A stretch of DNA of 64,000 nt from CAIQQQ01 sp040399685. Lineage in GTDB: Bacteria > Pseudomonadota > Alphaproteobacteria > Acetobacterales > Acetobacteraceae. The notes beneath the pieces were generated by a model. The model saw only the letters and a list, made by a program, of their open reading frames with translations, was not told the origin of the DNA and ran no database searches. Shown piece by piece: positions 1 to 9,095 of this stretch. The stretch lies in assembly GCA_040399685.1 (NCBI GenBank), contig JBBART010000015.1, positions 52,020 through 116,019 of the forward strand, read 5' to 3'. The position numbers were made by a program, and so were the translations under genes. How positions within the stretch are numbered: position 1 is the stretch's first letter; each line of letters starts with the position of its first letter.

Positions 1-2
1 CC

Positions 3-791
3 GGCTTCCTGCGCTGGCGCGAACAGATCGCCCGCGAAGGCCACATCGTCACCATGCAGGCCGTGCTCGACGAAAGCGGCTACACCGACATGTGGAAAGC
101 CGACAAATCCGCCGAAGCCCCCGGCCGGTTGGAAAACCTGCGCGAATTCGTCCGCGCTTTGGCCGATTTCGACACGCTGGGCGGCTTCCTCGACCACGTC
201 TCGCTGGTGATGGAAAACGAGGAACGCACCGAAACCGACCGCCTCAGCATCATGACCATGCACGGCGCCAAAGGCCTGGAATTCGACACCGTCTTCCTGC
301 CCGGCTGGGAAGAAGGGCTGTTGCCCAGCCAACGCAGCATGGACGAAAGCGGGCTGAAGGGGCTGGAGGAGGAGCGCCGGCTCGCCTATGTCGGCATCAC
401 CCGCGCCCGGCAGCGCGCCATCATCAGCTATGCCGCCAACCGGCGCATCTACGCCAACTGGCAAAGCTCCATCCCCAGCCGATTCATCGACGAACTTCCG
501 GAAGACGCGGTCGAACGCTCGGGCAGCGCCCAGATCCAGCGCGAACGCATGCTCGCCGCCCCCGCCTTCGGCAGCGCGTTTCCGCTGGTCGCCCGGCGTC
601 AACACACAATCGAGTCGTGGGAGCAGCCGGCCCGGCCAGCACAGTCGGCCCAATTTGCCGTGGGCGCGCGGGTGTTCCATCAAAAATTCGGCGCCGGCAC
701 CGTCACCGGCGTTGACGACGACAAGCTAGACATCGAATTTGACAAGGCCGGCGCAAAGAAAGTGCTCGACCGTTTCGTGGACCCAACATGA
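3..791 (+). CDS. uvrD: DNA helicase UvrD/PcrA, C-terminal part (5' end outside window)
   Basis: This is the C-terminal 262 residues of a superfamily 1A 3'-5' DNA helicase used in nucleotide excision and mismatch repair. The reading frame is open from the first base, so the true start lies upstream of the window. Visible family signatures are the motif V region (MTMHGAKGLEF, near position 259), the GWEEGLLPSQRS stretch, and motif VI (RRLAYVGITRAR, near 375) with its arginine finger. The last 45 or so residues (FHQKFGAGTV...) match the Tudor-like C-terminal domain of PcrA/UvrD. Its TGA overlaps the ATG of prmA by 4 bp, so the two genes are translationally coupled. Confidence 0.93.
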   Translation, partial: GFLRWREQIAREGHIVTMQAVLDESGYTDMWKADKSAEAPGRLENLREFVRALADFDTLGGFLDHVSLVMENEERTETDRLSIMTMHGAKGLEFDTVFLPGWEEGLLPSQRSMDESGLKGLEEERRLAYVGITRARQRAIISYAANRRIYANWQSSIPSRFIDELPEDAVERSGSAQIQRERMLAAPAFGSAFPLVARRQHTIESWEQPARPAQSAQFAVGARVFHQKFGAGTVTGVDDDKLDIEFDKAGAKKVLDRFVDPT

Positions 792-1678
792 TCAAGCACA
801 AGCTCAGCCGCCACGCCACCGCCCTCGAAACCATCAGCGTGACGATCCCCGAAGACGCCCTGGAAGCCTACGAATTGGCCCTGGGCGAAGCCTGCGGCAC
901 CATCGGCTTCTTCCTGGACGAACCTACCCGCATGTGGACGGTCGAAGGCGTGAAGGACCAGGGCAAGTTCGAGCTGGAACTCACATCCGGCCTCGCCATC
1001 GCCAGCCTCATGACCGGACTGAACCCGGAGGTCACCCGCTCCATCACGCCCGCCGATGGCTGGCTCGCCCGCACGCGTTCGGCCTTTCCGGAACAACTGG
1101 TGGGCAAGCGCTTCGCCATTCGCGGCACCCACCTCACACAGCCCGCCGCCTTCGGCCGCATCCCCGTCACGCTGGATGCCGGCGTGGCGTTCGGCTCCGG
1201 CGAACACGGCTCCACCCGCGGCTGCCTGCGCGCTTTGGAACTGGTGGCCTATCGCAAGCCCCGCCGCATCCTCGATCTCGGCACCGGCTCCGGCATCCTG
1301 GCGATGGCGGCCGCGAAACTGCTGAACCGCCCGGTGCTGGCCACCGATATCGACCCCTGGTCGGTCCGCACCGCCCGCGACAACGCCCGGCGCAACAACC
1401 TGCACCCGCGCATGAAATTCCTCCGCGCCGATGGCTGGACCAGCCCGGTGCTGTCCACCCACGCGCCGTACGATCTGATCTTCGCCAACATTCTGGCACG
1501 TCCCTTGACGCTGATGGCCAAGCACCTCACCGCCAACCTGGCGCCTGGCGGCACCGCCATCCTGGCCGGTCTGCTCACCAGCCAGGCCAACTGGGTGGCC
1601 CATGCGCACAACCTGCGGCTGGAGCGGATGCTGGTCGAAGGCCAATGGGCCTGCCTCATCCTGCGCAAGGCAGGCTAA
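788..1678 (+). CDS. prmA: Ribosomal protein L11 methyltransferase PrmA
   Basis: A 296-residue SAM-dependent methyltransferase expected to trimethylate ribosomal protein L11 in the cytoplasm. The N-terminal substrate-recognition domain occupies roughly residues 1-100. A FGSGEHGST segment near residue 135, the SAM-binding LDLGTGSG motif near residue 162 and FANILA near residue 232 are typical of PrmA. The length fits the family. It starts inside the uvrD stop codon (ATGA), and the gene ends in a convergent gap carrying an A/T hairpin. Confidence 0.93.
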   Translation: MIKHKLSRHATALETISVTIPEDALEAYELALGEACGTIGFFLDEPTRMWTVEGVKDQGKFELELTSGLAIASLMTGLNPEVTRSITPADGWLARTRSAFPEQLVGKRFAIRGTHLTQPAAFGRIPVTLDAGVAFGSGEHGSTRGCLRALELVAYRKPRRILDLGTGSGILAMAAAKLLNRPVLATDIDPWSVRTARDNARRNNLHPRMKFLRADGWTSPVLSTHAPYDLIFANILARPLTLMAKHLTANLAPGGTAILAGLLTSQANWVAHAHNLRLERMLVEGQWACLILRKAG

Positions 1679-1758
1679 CATGTGATCGCCGAAAGTCGGC
1701 CAGCTCTGCAAAGGGTTGAAAATTTCAGCCGGCAAAGAAAATGCAGGCAAGCGAAGAC

Positions 1759-1779
1759 GTTCTTTTTTGAAAAAAGAAC
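1759..1779. terminator. A/T hairpin between convergent prmA and zwf (short copy of repeat element)
   Basis: A perfect 10-bp inverted repeat (GTTCTTTTTT / AAAAAAGAAC) around a single G, followed by a further T-run. It sits between two genes that end towards each other. The same A/T hairpin recurs as the outer arm of longer elements at four other convergent gaps in this window. A bidirectional transcription terminator is the simplest reading, by inference. Confidence 0.6.
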
Positions 1780-1785
1780 GATTTT

Positions 1786-3258
1786 TTACTGCATCTCCTC
1801 ATGCCACGTGCGGCGATCGCGTTCGATGAGGGCGATGGCTGAGGACGGCCCCCATGTGCCGGAGGTGTAGGGGCGGGGGCCTTCGCGGCTGGCGTTCCAG
1901 CTGTCGAGAATGGGGCCGATCCAGGCCCAGGCGGCGGTGACCTCGTCGCGGCGCATGAACAGGGTTTGATTGCCGCGCACGACATCCATCAGCAGCCGTT
2001 CATAGGCATCCGGATTGCGGTTGGTGAAGACGCTGGCGAAGCTCATGTCCAGCGGCACGTGTTGCAGGCGCATGCCGCCGGCGCCTGGTTCCTTGATCAT
2101 GAGCCATAGTTTTACGCCTTCGTCCGGTTGCAGGCGGATGACCAGGCGGTTGGGGCGCAGTGTGCCCGCGCCCTCGCCGAAGACGGAGTGTGGGACGGGG
2201 CGGAAGGCCACCACGATCTCGCTGACGCGGGAGGCGAGGCGTTTGCCGGTGCGGAGGTAGAACGGCACGCCGGCCCAGCGCCAGTTGGCGATGTCGGCAC
2301 GCAGGGCGACGAAGGTTTCCGTGGTGCTGGCGGGCTCGCCCAGTTCTTCCAGATAGCCGCGCACCGGGCCGCCGGCCGAGGCGCCGGCGCGGTATTGGCC
2401 GCGCACCGTGGCCTCCTGCGCGTGATCGCCGGTGAGGGGCACGAGCGATTTGAGGACCTTCAGCTTTTCGTCGCGCACGGCGTCGGCCGAGAGGGAGGTG
2501 GGGGGTTCCATGGCGACGAGGCAGAGGAGCTGGAGGATGTGGTTCTGCACCATGTCGCGGAGCGCGCCGGCGGTGTCGTAATAGCCGGCGCGGCCTTCGA
2601 CGCCCAAGGTTTCGGCCACCGTGATCTGCACGTGGTCGATATGCGCGGAGTTCCACAGCGGTTCGAACAGCGCGTTGGCGAAGCGCAGCGCCATCAGGTT
2701 CTGGACGGTTTCCTTGCCGAGGTAATGGTCGATTCGGTAGACGCGGTCTTCGGGGAAGCTGCGGCCGATGGCGTCGTTGACGGCGTGGGCGGATTCGGGG
2801 CTTTTGCCGATGGGTTTTTCGACGACCACGCGGGCGTTGTCGGCGAGGCCGCAGCGGCCAAGGCTGTCACAGATGGGGCCGAACAGGTCTGGCCCGGTGG
2901 CGAGGTAGAAAACGCGGATGCGCTGGCTGTCGCCCAGGGACGTGACGAGTTCGCTCCAGCCGGCTTCGCCTTGGACGTCCACCGGAACATAGGACAGCCG
3001 CGCCAGGAAGCGTTGCAGGGCTGTGGCGTCCCGGTCCTTGGGTTCGACATGCGCTTCGAGTGCTGCGCGGGCCATGTCGCGGAAGGCGTCGTCAGACAGG
3101 GGGCGGCGCGAGACGCCGATGATGCGCGCGTCTTGGGGAACCTGGCCATCGGCGTCGCGATGGAACAGGGCGGGGATGAGCTTGCGGATCGAAAGATCGC
3201 CGGTGGCGCCGAACACCACGAGGTCGAACGGGTCGACCGGAATTACCTGTGCGGCCAT
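1786..3258 (-). CDS. zwf: Glucose-6-phosphate 1-dehydrogenase
   Basis: A 490-residue NADP-dependent enzyme oxidising glucose 6-phosphate to 6-phosphogluconolactone, the entry to the pentose phosphate and Entner-Doudoroff routes. The Rossmann nucleotide-binding motif FGATGDLSIRK is at residues 17-27. The substrate/catalytic motif RIDHYLGKE is near residue 175, and a EKPIG segment precedes it. A strong GGAGG ribosome binding site lies just upstream of the ATG. It stands alone here rather than beside pgl or edd, and is divergent from the M20 amidohydrolase with a 143-bp shared promoter region. Confidence 0.95.
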   Translation of the reverse strand: MAAQVIPVDPFDLVVFGATGDLSIRKLIPALFHRDADGQVPQDARIIGVSRRPLSDDAFRDMARAALEAHVEPKDRDATALQRFLARLSYVPVDVQGEAGWSELVTSLGDSQRIRVFYLATGPDLFGPICDSLGRCGLADNARVVVEKPIGKSPESAHAVNDAIGRSFPEDRVYRIDHYLGKETVQNLMALRFANALFEPLWNSAHIDHVQITVAETLGVEGRAGYYDTAGALRDMVQNHILQLLCLVAMEPPTSLSADAVRDEKLKVLKSLVPLTGDHAQEATVRGQYRAGASAGGPVRGYLEELGEPASTTETFVALRADIANWRWAGVPFYLRTGKRLASRVSEIVVAFRPVPHSVFGEGAGTLRPNRLVIRLQPDEGVKLWLMIKEPGAGGMRLQHVPLDMSFASVFTNRNPDAYERLLMDVVRGNQTLFMRRDEVTAAWAWIGPILDSWNASREGPRPYTSGTWGPSSAIALIERDRRTWHEEMQ

Positions 3259-3401
3259 GAGGCCTCCTGCATGCGCTATTCAAGGGTGATGGTAGCGCCT
3301 TCGTTGTCGTGCGTCATGTGTCAGGGGGGCTGGTCTGCCGGGCGATGCCGGGTTCATGATGCGCTCCAGTTCCTAACCGACCATGAACGGATCTCGGCCC
3401 C

Positions 3402-4577
3402 ATGACTGCAGCAGACGCCATTCGCGCCTATCATGATGAACTGACGGCCATTCGCCGCGATCTTCATGCGCATCCTGAGTTGGGGTTCGAGGAGACCCGC
3501 ACGTCGGACATCGTTGCCGCCAAGTTGGCGGAATGGGGGATCGACGTGCATCGCAATGTGGGCGGCACCGGGTTGGTGGGCGTGCTGCGCAAGGGCAACG
3601 GCGCTGCGAGCATCGGGTTGCGGGCGGATATGGATGCGTTGCCGATTTTGGAGGCGACGGGCCTGGACTATGCCAGCACCAAGCCGGGCACCATGCATGC
3701 CTGTGGCCATGATGGGCATACGACGATGTTGCTGGGGGCGGCGCGCTATCTGGCTGAGACCGGCAATTTTAACGGCACGGTGAATTTTATATTTCAGCCG
3801 GCTGAGGAAGGCCTGGGCGGGGCGGAGGCGATGCTGAAGGACGGGCTGCTGGCGCGTTTCCCGTGCGACAGCGTGTTCGGCATGCACAACCGTCCGGGGT
3901 TGGAGCTGGGGCGGTTTGCGATCCGGCCAGGTGCGATGATGGCGGGTGGGGCATTCTTTGACATCACCATCAACGGGCTGGGCGCGCATGGGGCGCGGCC
4001 GGAGGAGAGCGTTGATCCGGTGCCGGTGGCGGCGGCGATTGTGTCGGCGTTGCAGACGGTGGTGGCGCGGAACACGCATCCGACCGACACCGCCGTGTTG
4101 AGCATCACCTGCATGCAGGCGGGCGCTGCGTATAACGTGATTCCGGATACGGCGGTGCTGCGGGGCACGGCGCGGGCGTTCAAGCGGACCACGATGCAGA
4201 AGATCGAGGATCGGATGCGAAATCTGGCGACGTCGATTGCCGAGGGGTTCGGCGCCACGGCCGAGGTTGATTTCCGCTTTCTGTTCGCGCCGCTCGTCAA
4301 TGAAGCCGAGCAGACCGGATTGTTCGCCGATGCGGCGGCCGTGCTGGTGGGCGAGGCGAATGTGGAGCGCAACGGGCCGGCGGTGATGGGGTCTGAGGAT
4401 TTCTCGTTCATGCTGGAGGCGTGCCCGGGCGCGTATATCAATATCGGCAACGGGCGTGATTCAGCGCCGGTGCACAACGCGCTTTATGATTTCAACGACG
4501 AGGCCATTCCCGATGGCGCGGGCGTGCTGGCCACGCTGGTGGAGTTGAAGCTGCCGAAGTCGATGGGCGTTCTCTGA
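3402..4577 (+). CDS. M20 family metallo-amidohydrolase (hippurate hydrolase/IAA-amino acid hydrolase type)
   Basis: A 391-residue cytoplasmic M20D peptidase-type enzyme that hydrolyses the amide bond of N-acyl amino acids; the exact substrate cannot be read from sequence. The family's metal-binding elements are present: HAHPELGFEE near residue 24, ADMDALPI near 72, HACGHDGHT near 98 and QPAEEGLGGA near 132. The central dimerisation domain contains the GLGAHGARPEE motif. Its TGA stop is followed immediately by the GTG start of a ribokinase, so the two are probably cotranscribed, an unusual pairing that does not reveal the substrate. Confidence 0.88.
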   Translation: MTAADAIRAYHDELTAIRRDLHAHPELGFEETRTSDIVAAKLAEWGIDVHRNVGGTGLVGVLRKGNGAASIGLRADMDALPILEATGLDYASTKPGTMHACGHDGHTTMLLGAARYLAETGNFNGTVNFIFQPAEEGLGGAEAMLKDGLLARFPCDSVFGMHNRPGLELGRFAIRPGAMMAGGAFFDITINGLGAHGARPEESVDPVPVAAAIVSALQTVVARNTHPTDTAVLSITCMQAGAAYNVIPDTAVLRGTARAFKRTTMQKIEDRMRNLATSIAEGFGATAEVDFRFLFAPLVNEAEQTGLFADAAAVLVGEANVERNGPAVMGSEDFSFMLEACPGAYINIGNGRDSAPVHNALYDFNDEAIPDGAGVLATLVELKLPKSMGVL

Positions 4578-5495
4578 GTGTCCAGAACGATCGTTGTCAT
4601 CGGCAGCATCAATGCCGATCTGGTGACGTTCACCGACCGGGTGCCGGCGGGCGGTGAGACGATCATCGCCCGTGACTTCGCCATTCTGCCGGGGGGCAAG
4701 GGTGCCAACCAGGCGGTGGCGGCGGCGCGGTTGGGCGGGGTGGTGGAGATGGTTGGGCGGGTGGGGATCGACCCGTTCGGCCAGTCCAGCAGGGCCGGCC
4801 TGGTGGCGGCGGGCGTGGGCGCGGGGCAGGTGCTTGAAACCTCCGGCGTGTCGAGCGGCGTGGCGACGATTCTGGTTGATGACAGCGGCGAAAACCGGAT
4901 TCTGGTGGTGCCGGGGGCCAACGCGCACGTGACGTTGGACGATGTGGATACGGGGTTGCTCGACGCGGCTGCGCTGGTGGTGCTGCAACTCGAAATTCCG
5001 ATTGAGACGGTCTACGCCATCATTGCCCGGTCTCGCGTGCCGGTTCTGCTGAACCCGGCGCCGGCGGTGGCGCTGGATGCCGCGAAGTTGCGAGGGGTGG
5101 CCTTTCTGGTGCCGAACCAGGGGGAACTGGCTTTGCTGACCGGCCTGCCGACGCGGCGGATGGATGACGTGGTGGTGGCGGCGCGCAAACTGGTGCGCCA
5201 GGGGATTGGCACGGTGATCACCACGCTTGGCGCCGGTGGCGCGGTGTTGGTGACGGCAACGCGGGTGGCGCATGTGGAGGCGCCCATGGTGGTGGCGGTG
5301 GACAGCACCGGCGCCGGGGACGCGTTTATCGGGTGTTTCGCACAGACGCTGGTGGAAACTGGCGATGTGGATGCGGCCCTGGTGCGGGCGGTGCGCTATG
5401 CGTCGTTGTCGGTGACGCGGGCGGGCGCGCAGGGTTCCTATGCCGATGCGGCCGAATTGGGCCGGCTTATGAGCGGTCCAGATGCCGGCGGATGA
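4578..5495 (+). CDS. rbsK: Ribokinase (PfkB family)
   Basis: A 305-residue PfkB-family sugar kinase. The first signature with GGKGANQAV near residue 40 and the second with DSTGAGDAFIG near residue 243, holding the catalytic Asp, are both intact. Family knowledge assigns ATP-dependent phosphorylation of ribose, although other pentoses or nucleosides are possible. The GTG start directly abuts the stop of the preceding M20 hydrolase. The 3' end overlaps the convergent ABC ATPase gene by 29 bp. Confidence 0.87.
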   Translation: MSRTIVVIGSINADLVTFTDRVPAGGETIIARDFAILPGGKGANQAVAAARLGGVVEMVGRVGIDPFGQSSRAGLVAAGVGAGQVLETSGVSSGVATILVDDSGENRILVVPGANAHVTLDDVDTGLLDAAALVVLQLEIPIETVYAIIARSRVPVLLNPAPAVALDAAKLRGVAFLVPNQGELALLTGLPTRRMDDVVVAARKLVRQGIGTVITTLGAGGAVLVTATRVAHVEAPMVVAVDSTGAGDAFIGCFAQTLVETGDVDAALVRAVRYASLSVTRAGAQGSYADAAELGRLMSGPDAGG

Positions 5496-6237
5496 ATTGG
5501 CGGGTGCGGTCGCTGAGAGGGTCGGCGAAGATCTGGCGTGGGGGGCCTTCTTCCTCGATGCGGCCCTGGTGCAGGAAGATGGCGCGTGAGGCCACCTGGG
5601 CGGCGAAGCTCATCTCATGCGTCACGATCAGCATGGTGCGGCCTTCTTCGGCGAGGCCCCGGATGACGCGCAGGACTTCGCCGACCAGTTCCGGGTCCAG
5701 CGCTGAGGTGGGTTCGTCGAACAGCAGGGCACGGGGGCGCATGGCCAGAGCGCGGGCGATGGCGGCGCGTTGCTGCTGGCCGCCGGAGAGGTGCGACGGG
5801 TAGGTGTCGCGCTTGTCGATCAGGCCGACCTTGTCGAGCAGGACGAGGGCTTCTTCGACCACCTCGGCGCGGGGGCGCTTTTGCACGTGAATGGGCGCTT
5901 CGATGACGTTTTCCAGGACGGTCATGTGCGCCCAGAGGTTGAAGCTTTGGAACACGAAGCCGAGTTGGGCGCGCAGGCGGTTGACCTGGGCGGCGTCGGC
6001 GGGCTCGCGCCGGTCGCCACGGGTGCGCATCTTCACCGTTTCGGCGCCGATGGTGATGTCGCCTTGTTCCGGGACTTCCAGCAGGGGAATGCAGCGCAGG
6101 AGGGTGCTTTTGCCAGAGCCGCTGGCGCCGATGATGGCGATGGCCTCGCCTTCATGGGCGGTGACGGAGATGTTGTTCAGCACCTCCAGCTTGCCGAAGC
6201 GCTTGTGCAGGCCTTGCAGCGAGAGAACGGCCGTCAT
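5467..6237 (-). CDS. Polar amino acid ABC transporter, ATP-binding subunit
   Basis: A 256-residue ATPase of the HisP/GlnQ/OccP type that powers uptake of a polar or basic amino acid or opine. Walker A (GASGSGKST) is near residue 36, the ABC signature LSGGQQQR near residue 149 and Walker B LLFDEPTSALD near residue 170. It is the last gene of a four-gene minus-strand operon, overlapping the upstream permease gene by 4 bp. No second transporter is fused to it. Confidence 0.93.
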   Translation of the reverse strand: MTAVLSLQGLHKRFGKLEVLNNISVTAHEGEAIAIIGASGSGKSTLLRCIPLLEVPEQGDITIGAETVKMRTRGDRREPADAAQVNRLRAQLGFVFQSFNLWAHMTVLENVIEAPIHVQKRPRAEVVEEALVLLDKVGLIDKRDTYPSHLSGGQQQRAAIARALAMRPRALLFDEPTSALDPELVGEVLRVIRGLAEEGRTMLIVTHEMSFAAQVASRAIFLHQGRIEEEGPPRQIFADPLSDRTRQFIRRHLDRS

Positions 6238-6923
6238 GTGTTCGCGCCTCGGAGATGGGGATTGAGCGACCGCTCCAGCAAGGAGACGGCGCGTGTCAGC
6301 AGGAAATTGATGGCGAGGTAGATGAGGCCGGCGCAGAGGAACACCTCCACGGCGCGGAAGCTTTCCGAGACGATCTGGCGCGCCACGCCCGTCAGTTCCA
6401 TCAAGGTGATGATGCTGGCGATGGAAGTGGATTTGACCATGATGATGATCTCGCTGCCATAGGCCGGCAGGGCCTGGCGCAGGGCCAGTGGCAGGATGAT
6501 GCGCCGATAGAGGGTGAAGCGGGACATGCCGGCGGCGCGGCCGGCTTCGATGCTGCCCAGGGGCACGGAGGTGAGGCCGCCACGGATGATTTCAGACCCG
6601 TAGGCCGCCGTGTTCAGCGCCAGTGCCAGGACGGCGCACCACCAGGGCTTGCGCAGGAATGGCCAAAGCCAGGAGTCGCGCACGGCGGCGAACTGGCCGA
6701 GGCCGTAATAGATGAGGAAGATCTGCACCAGCAGCGGCGATCCGCGAAAGACGAACACGTAGAGGCGCACGACGATCGCGGCGACCCGGGAGCTTAAGCG
6801 CAGCAGGGCGAGCAACAGCGCCAGCACCATGCCGATGGCCACCGAGGTTCCGGCAAGGGCGAGGGTTGTGGGGATGGCGGGGAGCAGGCGGGCGATGGTG
6901 TCGCTGAGAAAGGTGAAATCCAT
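6234..6923 (-). CDS. Polar amino acid ABC transporter, permease (HisM type)
   Basis: A 229-residue inner-membrane permease with about five predicted hydrophobic segments. The cytoplasmic EAA loop (SIEAGRAAGM...) contacts the ATPase. The family is HisM/GlnP-like, transporting polar or basic amino acids. Its start codon shares one base with the stop of the preceding permease, and its end overlaps the ATPase start by 4 bp, so expression is tightly coupled. Confidence 0.91.
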   Translation of the reverse strand: MDFTFLSDTIARLLPAIPTTLALAGTSVAIGMVLALLLALLRLSSRVAAIVVRLYVFVFRGSPLLVQIFLIYYGLGQFAAVRDSWLWPFLRKPWWCAVLALALNTAAYGSEIIRGGLTSVPLGSIEAGRAAGMSRFTLYRRIILPLALRQALPAYGSEIIIMVKSTSIASIITLMELTGVARQIVSESFRAVEVFLCAGLIYLAINFLLTRAVSLLERSLNPHLRGANT

Positions 6924-7636
6924 CAGCCCTGTCGTTCATGGCGTTGCGTGCGCTGTTCGGCGCCGCGAAATAAAAGCCCGGTCAGGGTGGTCAGCAGCAG
7001 GAAAAGCGCGGCGCCGGTGGCGTAGAAGTCGAACGGCAGCCGGCTGGAGCCTGCGGCCAGATGGATCTGGCGGACCAGTTCCAGCATGCCCGTCACGGAG
7101 ATGAGGGCTGATTCCTTCAGCACCTGTTGCCACACATTGCCCAGGCCGGGCAGGGCGAAGCGCAGGGCGCGGGGGGCGATGATCCGGCGCAGCATCAGCG
7201 CGCGGCCCATGCCGACGGCGCGGGCGGCTTCGATCTCGCCGCGTGGAATGGCGAGGAAGGCCGCCCGCATCACTTCAGTTTGGTAGGCGCCGGACACCGT
7301 GCCGATGGCGAGCATGCCCACCAGGAAGCCGTTCAGGCCCAGAAAGCCCTGGGAGCCCATCATCTTGCCGATGCTGGTCATCAGGGCGCTGCCGCCGAAG
7401 TAGAACAGGTAAATCACCAACAGATCCGGGATGCCGCGCAGCACCGTGGTGTAGGCATCGGCCGCGCCGCGCACGGCCCGGCCACCGCTCAGCTTCGCCC
7501 ATGCGCCCAGCACGCCGAAGACGGCGCCGGTGACGAAGGCCGCAGCCGACACCGCCAGCGTCATCAACGTGGCGGCGACGAGCTGCCAGCCCCAGCCGGT
7601 GGGGCCGAAGCCGATGAGGGTGAAATAGCTGCTCAC
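6923..7636 (-). CDS. Polar amino acid ABC transporter, permease (HisQ type)
   Basis: A 237-residue inner-membrane permease paralogous to the next gene. It has the conserved EAA loop (EIEAARAVGMGRA) near residue 130 and strongly hydrophobic segments at both ends. It starts with GTG. It sits 13 bp after the substrate-binding protein gene and forms the heteromeric permease pair of a histidine/arginine/octopine-type importer. Confidence 0.91.
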   Translation of the reverse strand: MSSYFTLIGFGPTGWGWQLVAATLMTLAVSAAAFVTGAVFGVLGAWAKLSGGRAVRGAADAYTTVLRGIPDLLVIYLFYFGGSALMTSIGKMMGSQGFLGLNGFLVGMLAIGTVSGAYQTEVMRAAFLAIPRGEIEAARAVGMGRALMLRRIIAPRALRFALPGLGNVWQQVLKESALISVTGMLELVRQIHLAAGSSRLPFDFYATGAALFLLLTTLTGLLFRGAEQRTQRHERQG

Positions 7637-7649
7637 GCCGGCAGGTATT

Positions 7650-8486
7650 TTAGTTCTTCACGGCGATGTCGAGCTTGAACCATTGCAGCGACAGCTTGCT
7701 TATGGTGCCGTCGGCGATGGAGGCCTTGATGGCGGCGTCGAACATGTCCTTCAGCTCGGGGTCTGTCTTGCGCAGGCCGACGCCGCTGCCGGCGCCCATG
7801 GAGCCGCCGGTGATGAACGGGCCGGACATCTTCACGCGGTCGCCGCCTGGTTTGGCCAGGGTGGAGACAAGGTAGGAAGACGAGGCGAACGCCATGTCGA
7901 TGCGGCCGGCCTGAAGGTCGAGATCCTGTTCCTCGTTGGTGGGGTAGGTGCGGATTTCGGCGAACGGGGACAGATAGGTTTTGAGGAAGTCGGCCTGGAT
8001 GGTGGAGACCTGGGCGCCGATGATCTTGCCCTTGAGAGCGGCGCCGAGCTTGGCGATGGCGGCGGCGGCGGCTTCCTTGTCGCTGAGGTTGATTCGCTCG
8101 CCGGTCAATGGCAGGTCAGCCATCGACTTCGGCACTTCGAACGTGGTCGGCGATGCGGTGTAGGGGGTGGAGAAGGAGATGACCTCCATGCGCTTCGGCG
8201 TGATGCTCATGCCGGCGATGATGGCGTCGAACTTGCCGGCGTTGAGGCCGGGGATGATGCCGTCCCAGTCCTGGGCCACGACGGTGCATTCCAGCTTCAT
8301 GCGCGCGCAGAGGTCTTTGGCCATGTCGATCTCGAAGCCGGCCAGTTTCCCATCGGGCATGGTCATGTTGTAGGGCGGGAAGGCGCCTTCGGTGGCGATG
8401 ACGATCTTCTTCCAGTCTTTTGCCTGCGCCGCATGGGACAGACCCAAGGCGAGCACGGCAGCGATGGCGATTCGGGATACGATCAT
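7650..8486 (-). CDS. Periplasmic substrate-binding protein of polar amino acid ABC transporter
   Basis: A 278-residue SBP_bac_3 protein with a cleavable signal peptide (hydrophobic stretch followed by AAQA about residue 22). The mature N-terminus contains the family pattern EGAFPPYN...GFEIDMAKDLC. Closest general type is the octopine/lysine-arginine-ornithine binding group; the ligand itself is not deducible. It is the first gene of the four-gene operon running down to 5467 and so probably follows the operon promoter in the 140-bp gap upstream. Confidence 0.92.
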   Translation of the reverse strand: MIVSRIAIAAVLALGLSHAAQAKDWKKIVIATEGAFPPYNMTMPDGKLAGFEIDMAKDLCARMKLECTVVAQDWDGIIPGLNAGKFDAIIAGMSITPKRMEVISFSTPYTASPTTFEVPKSMADLPLTGERINLSDKEAAAAAIAKLGAALKGKIIGAQVSTIQADFLKTYLSPFAEIRTYPTNEEQDLDLQAGRIDMAFASSSYLVSTLAKPGGDRVKMSGPFITGGSMGAGSGVGLRKTDPELKDMFDAAIKASIADGTISKLSLQWFKLDIAVKN

Positions 8487-8626
8487 GCGGGGCGTTCCTG
8501 CGTTGGTTTCAGCGGTCGACGGTAGCGGGTTTTCCCGGCGCGTCTATCCGTCATCCGGCATTTGGTCATGGGTTGTTTACCTTGTTGTCCCAAGCTGCCC
8601 GCTTATCGCAGGGTATCGGGGATGAC

Positions 8627-9058
8627 ATGCCAGGGACAGGGAAGCGCCTGCTGATCGTGGAAGATCAGGAATTGATGGCGATGACGGTCGCATCGGTGGT
8701 GCGGCGGCTGAATTACGATCTCGTGGGATCTGCTGCCACAGCGGAGCGTGCGTTGGAGCTGGCGCGGCTGTGCCAGCCGGATGTCATCTTGATGGATGTG
8801 CATCTTAAAGGCGCGCAGGACGGGATTGATGCCGCCATTGCCATGCGCGCCTGCACGGATGCACGGATTGTGTTCCTCACCAGCGCCACCGACGCGGAAT
8901 CAGTCGCACGCATGAAGGCTGCCAGGCCCGCCGGGATTGTCTTCAAGCCGTTTCGCCGCACTGAACTGGCGAGCAAATTGGCGGCGGCGGCAGCGCAGGC
9001 CGGTCCAGATGGGGAGGTCGGCCTGCGTTGCGCTGCGTTGGTGGGGGGAAGTGTGTGA
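8627..9058 (+). CDS. Single-domain response regulator (CheY-like receiver)
   Basis: A 143-residue stand-alone receiver domain. It shows the acidic pair in LIVEDQE, the phospho-acceptor Asp in DVILMDVHL, the Thr/Ser switch in FLTSAT and the conserved Lys in VFKPF. The frame extends upstream to 8420, but the receiver domain begins right after the ATG at 8627, so that start is preferred. There is no output domain, so it probably acts by protein-protein interaction or phosphotransfer. No histidine kinase is adjacent. Confidence 0.85.
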   Translation: MPGTGKRLLIVEDQELMAMTVASVVRRLNYDLVGSAATAERALELARLCQPDVILMDVHLKGAQDGIDAAIAMRACTDARIVFLTSATDAESVARMKAARPAGIVFKPFRRTELASKLAAAAAQAGPDGEVGLRCAALVGGSV

Positions 9059-9095
9059 TCGCTTCAGGTTGAAGCATTCGTCAGAAGAGGAAGAT

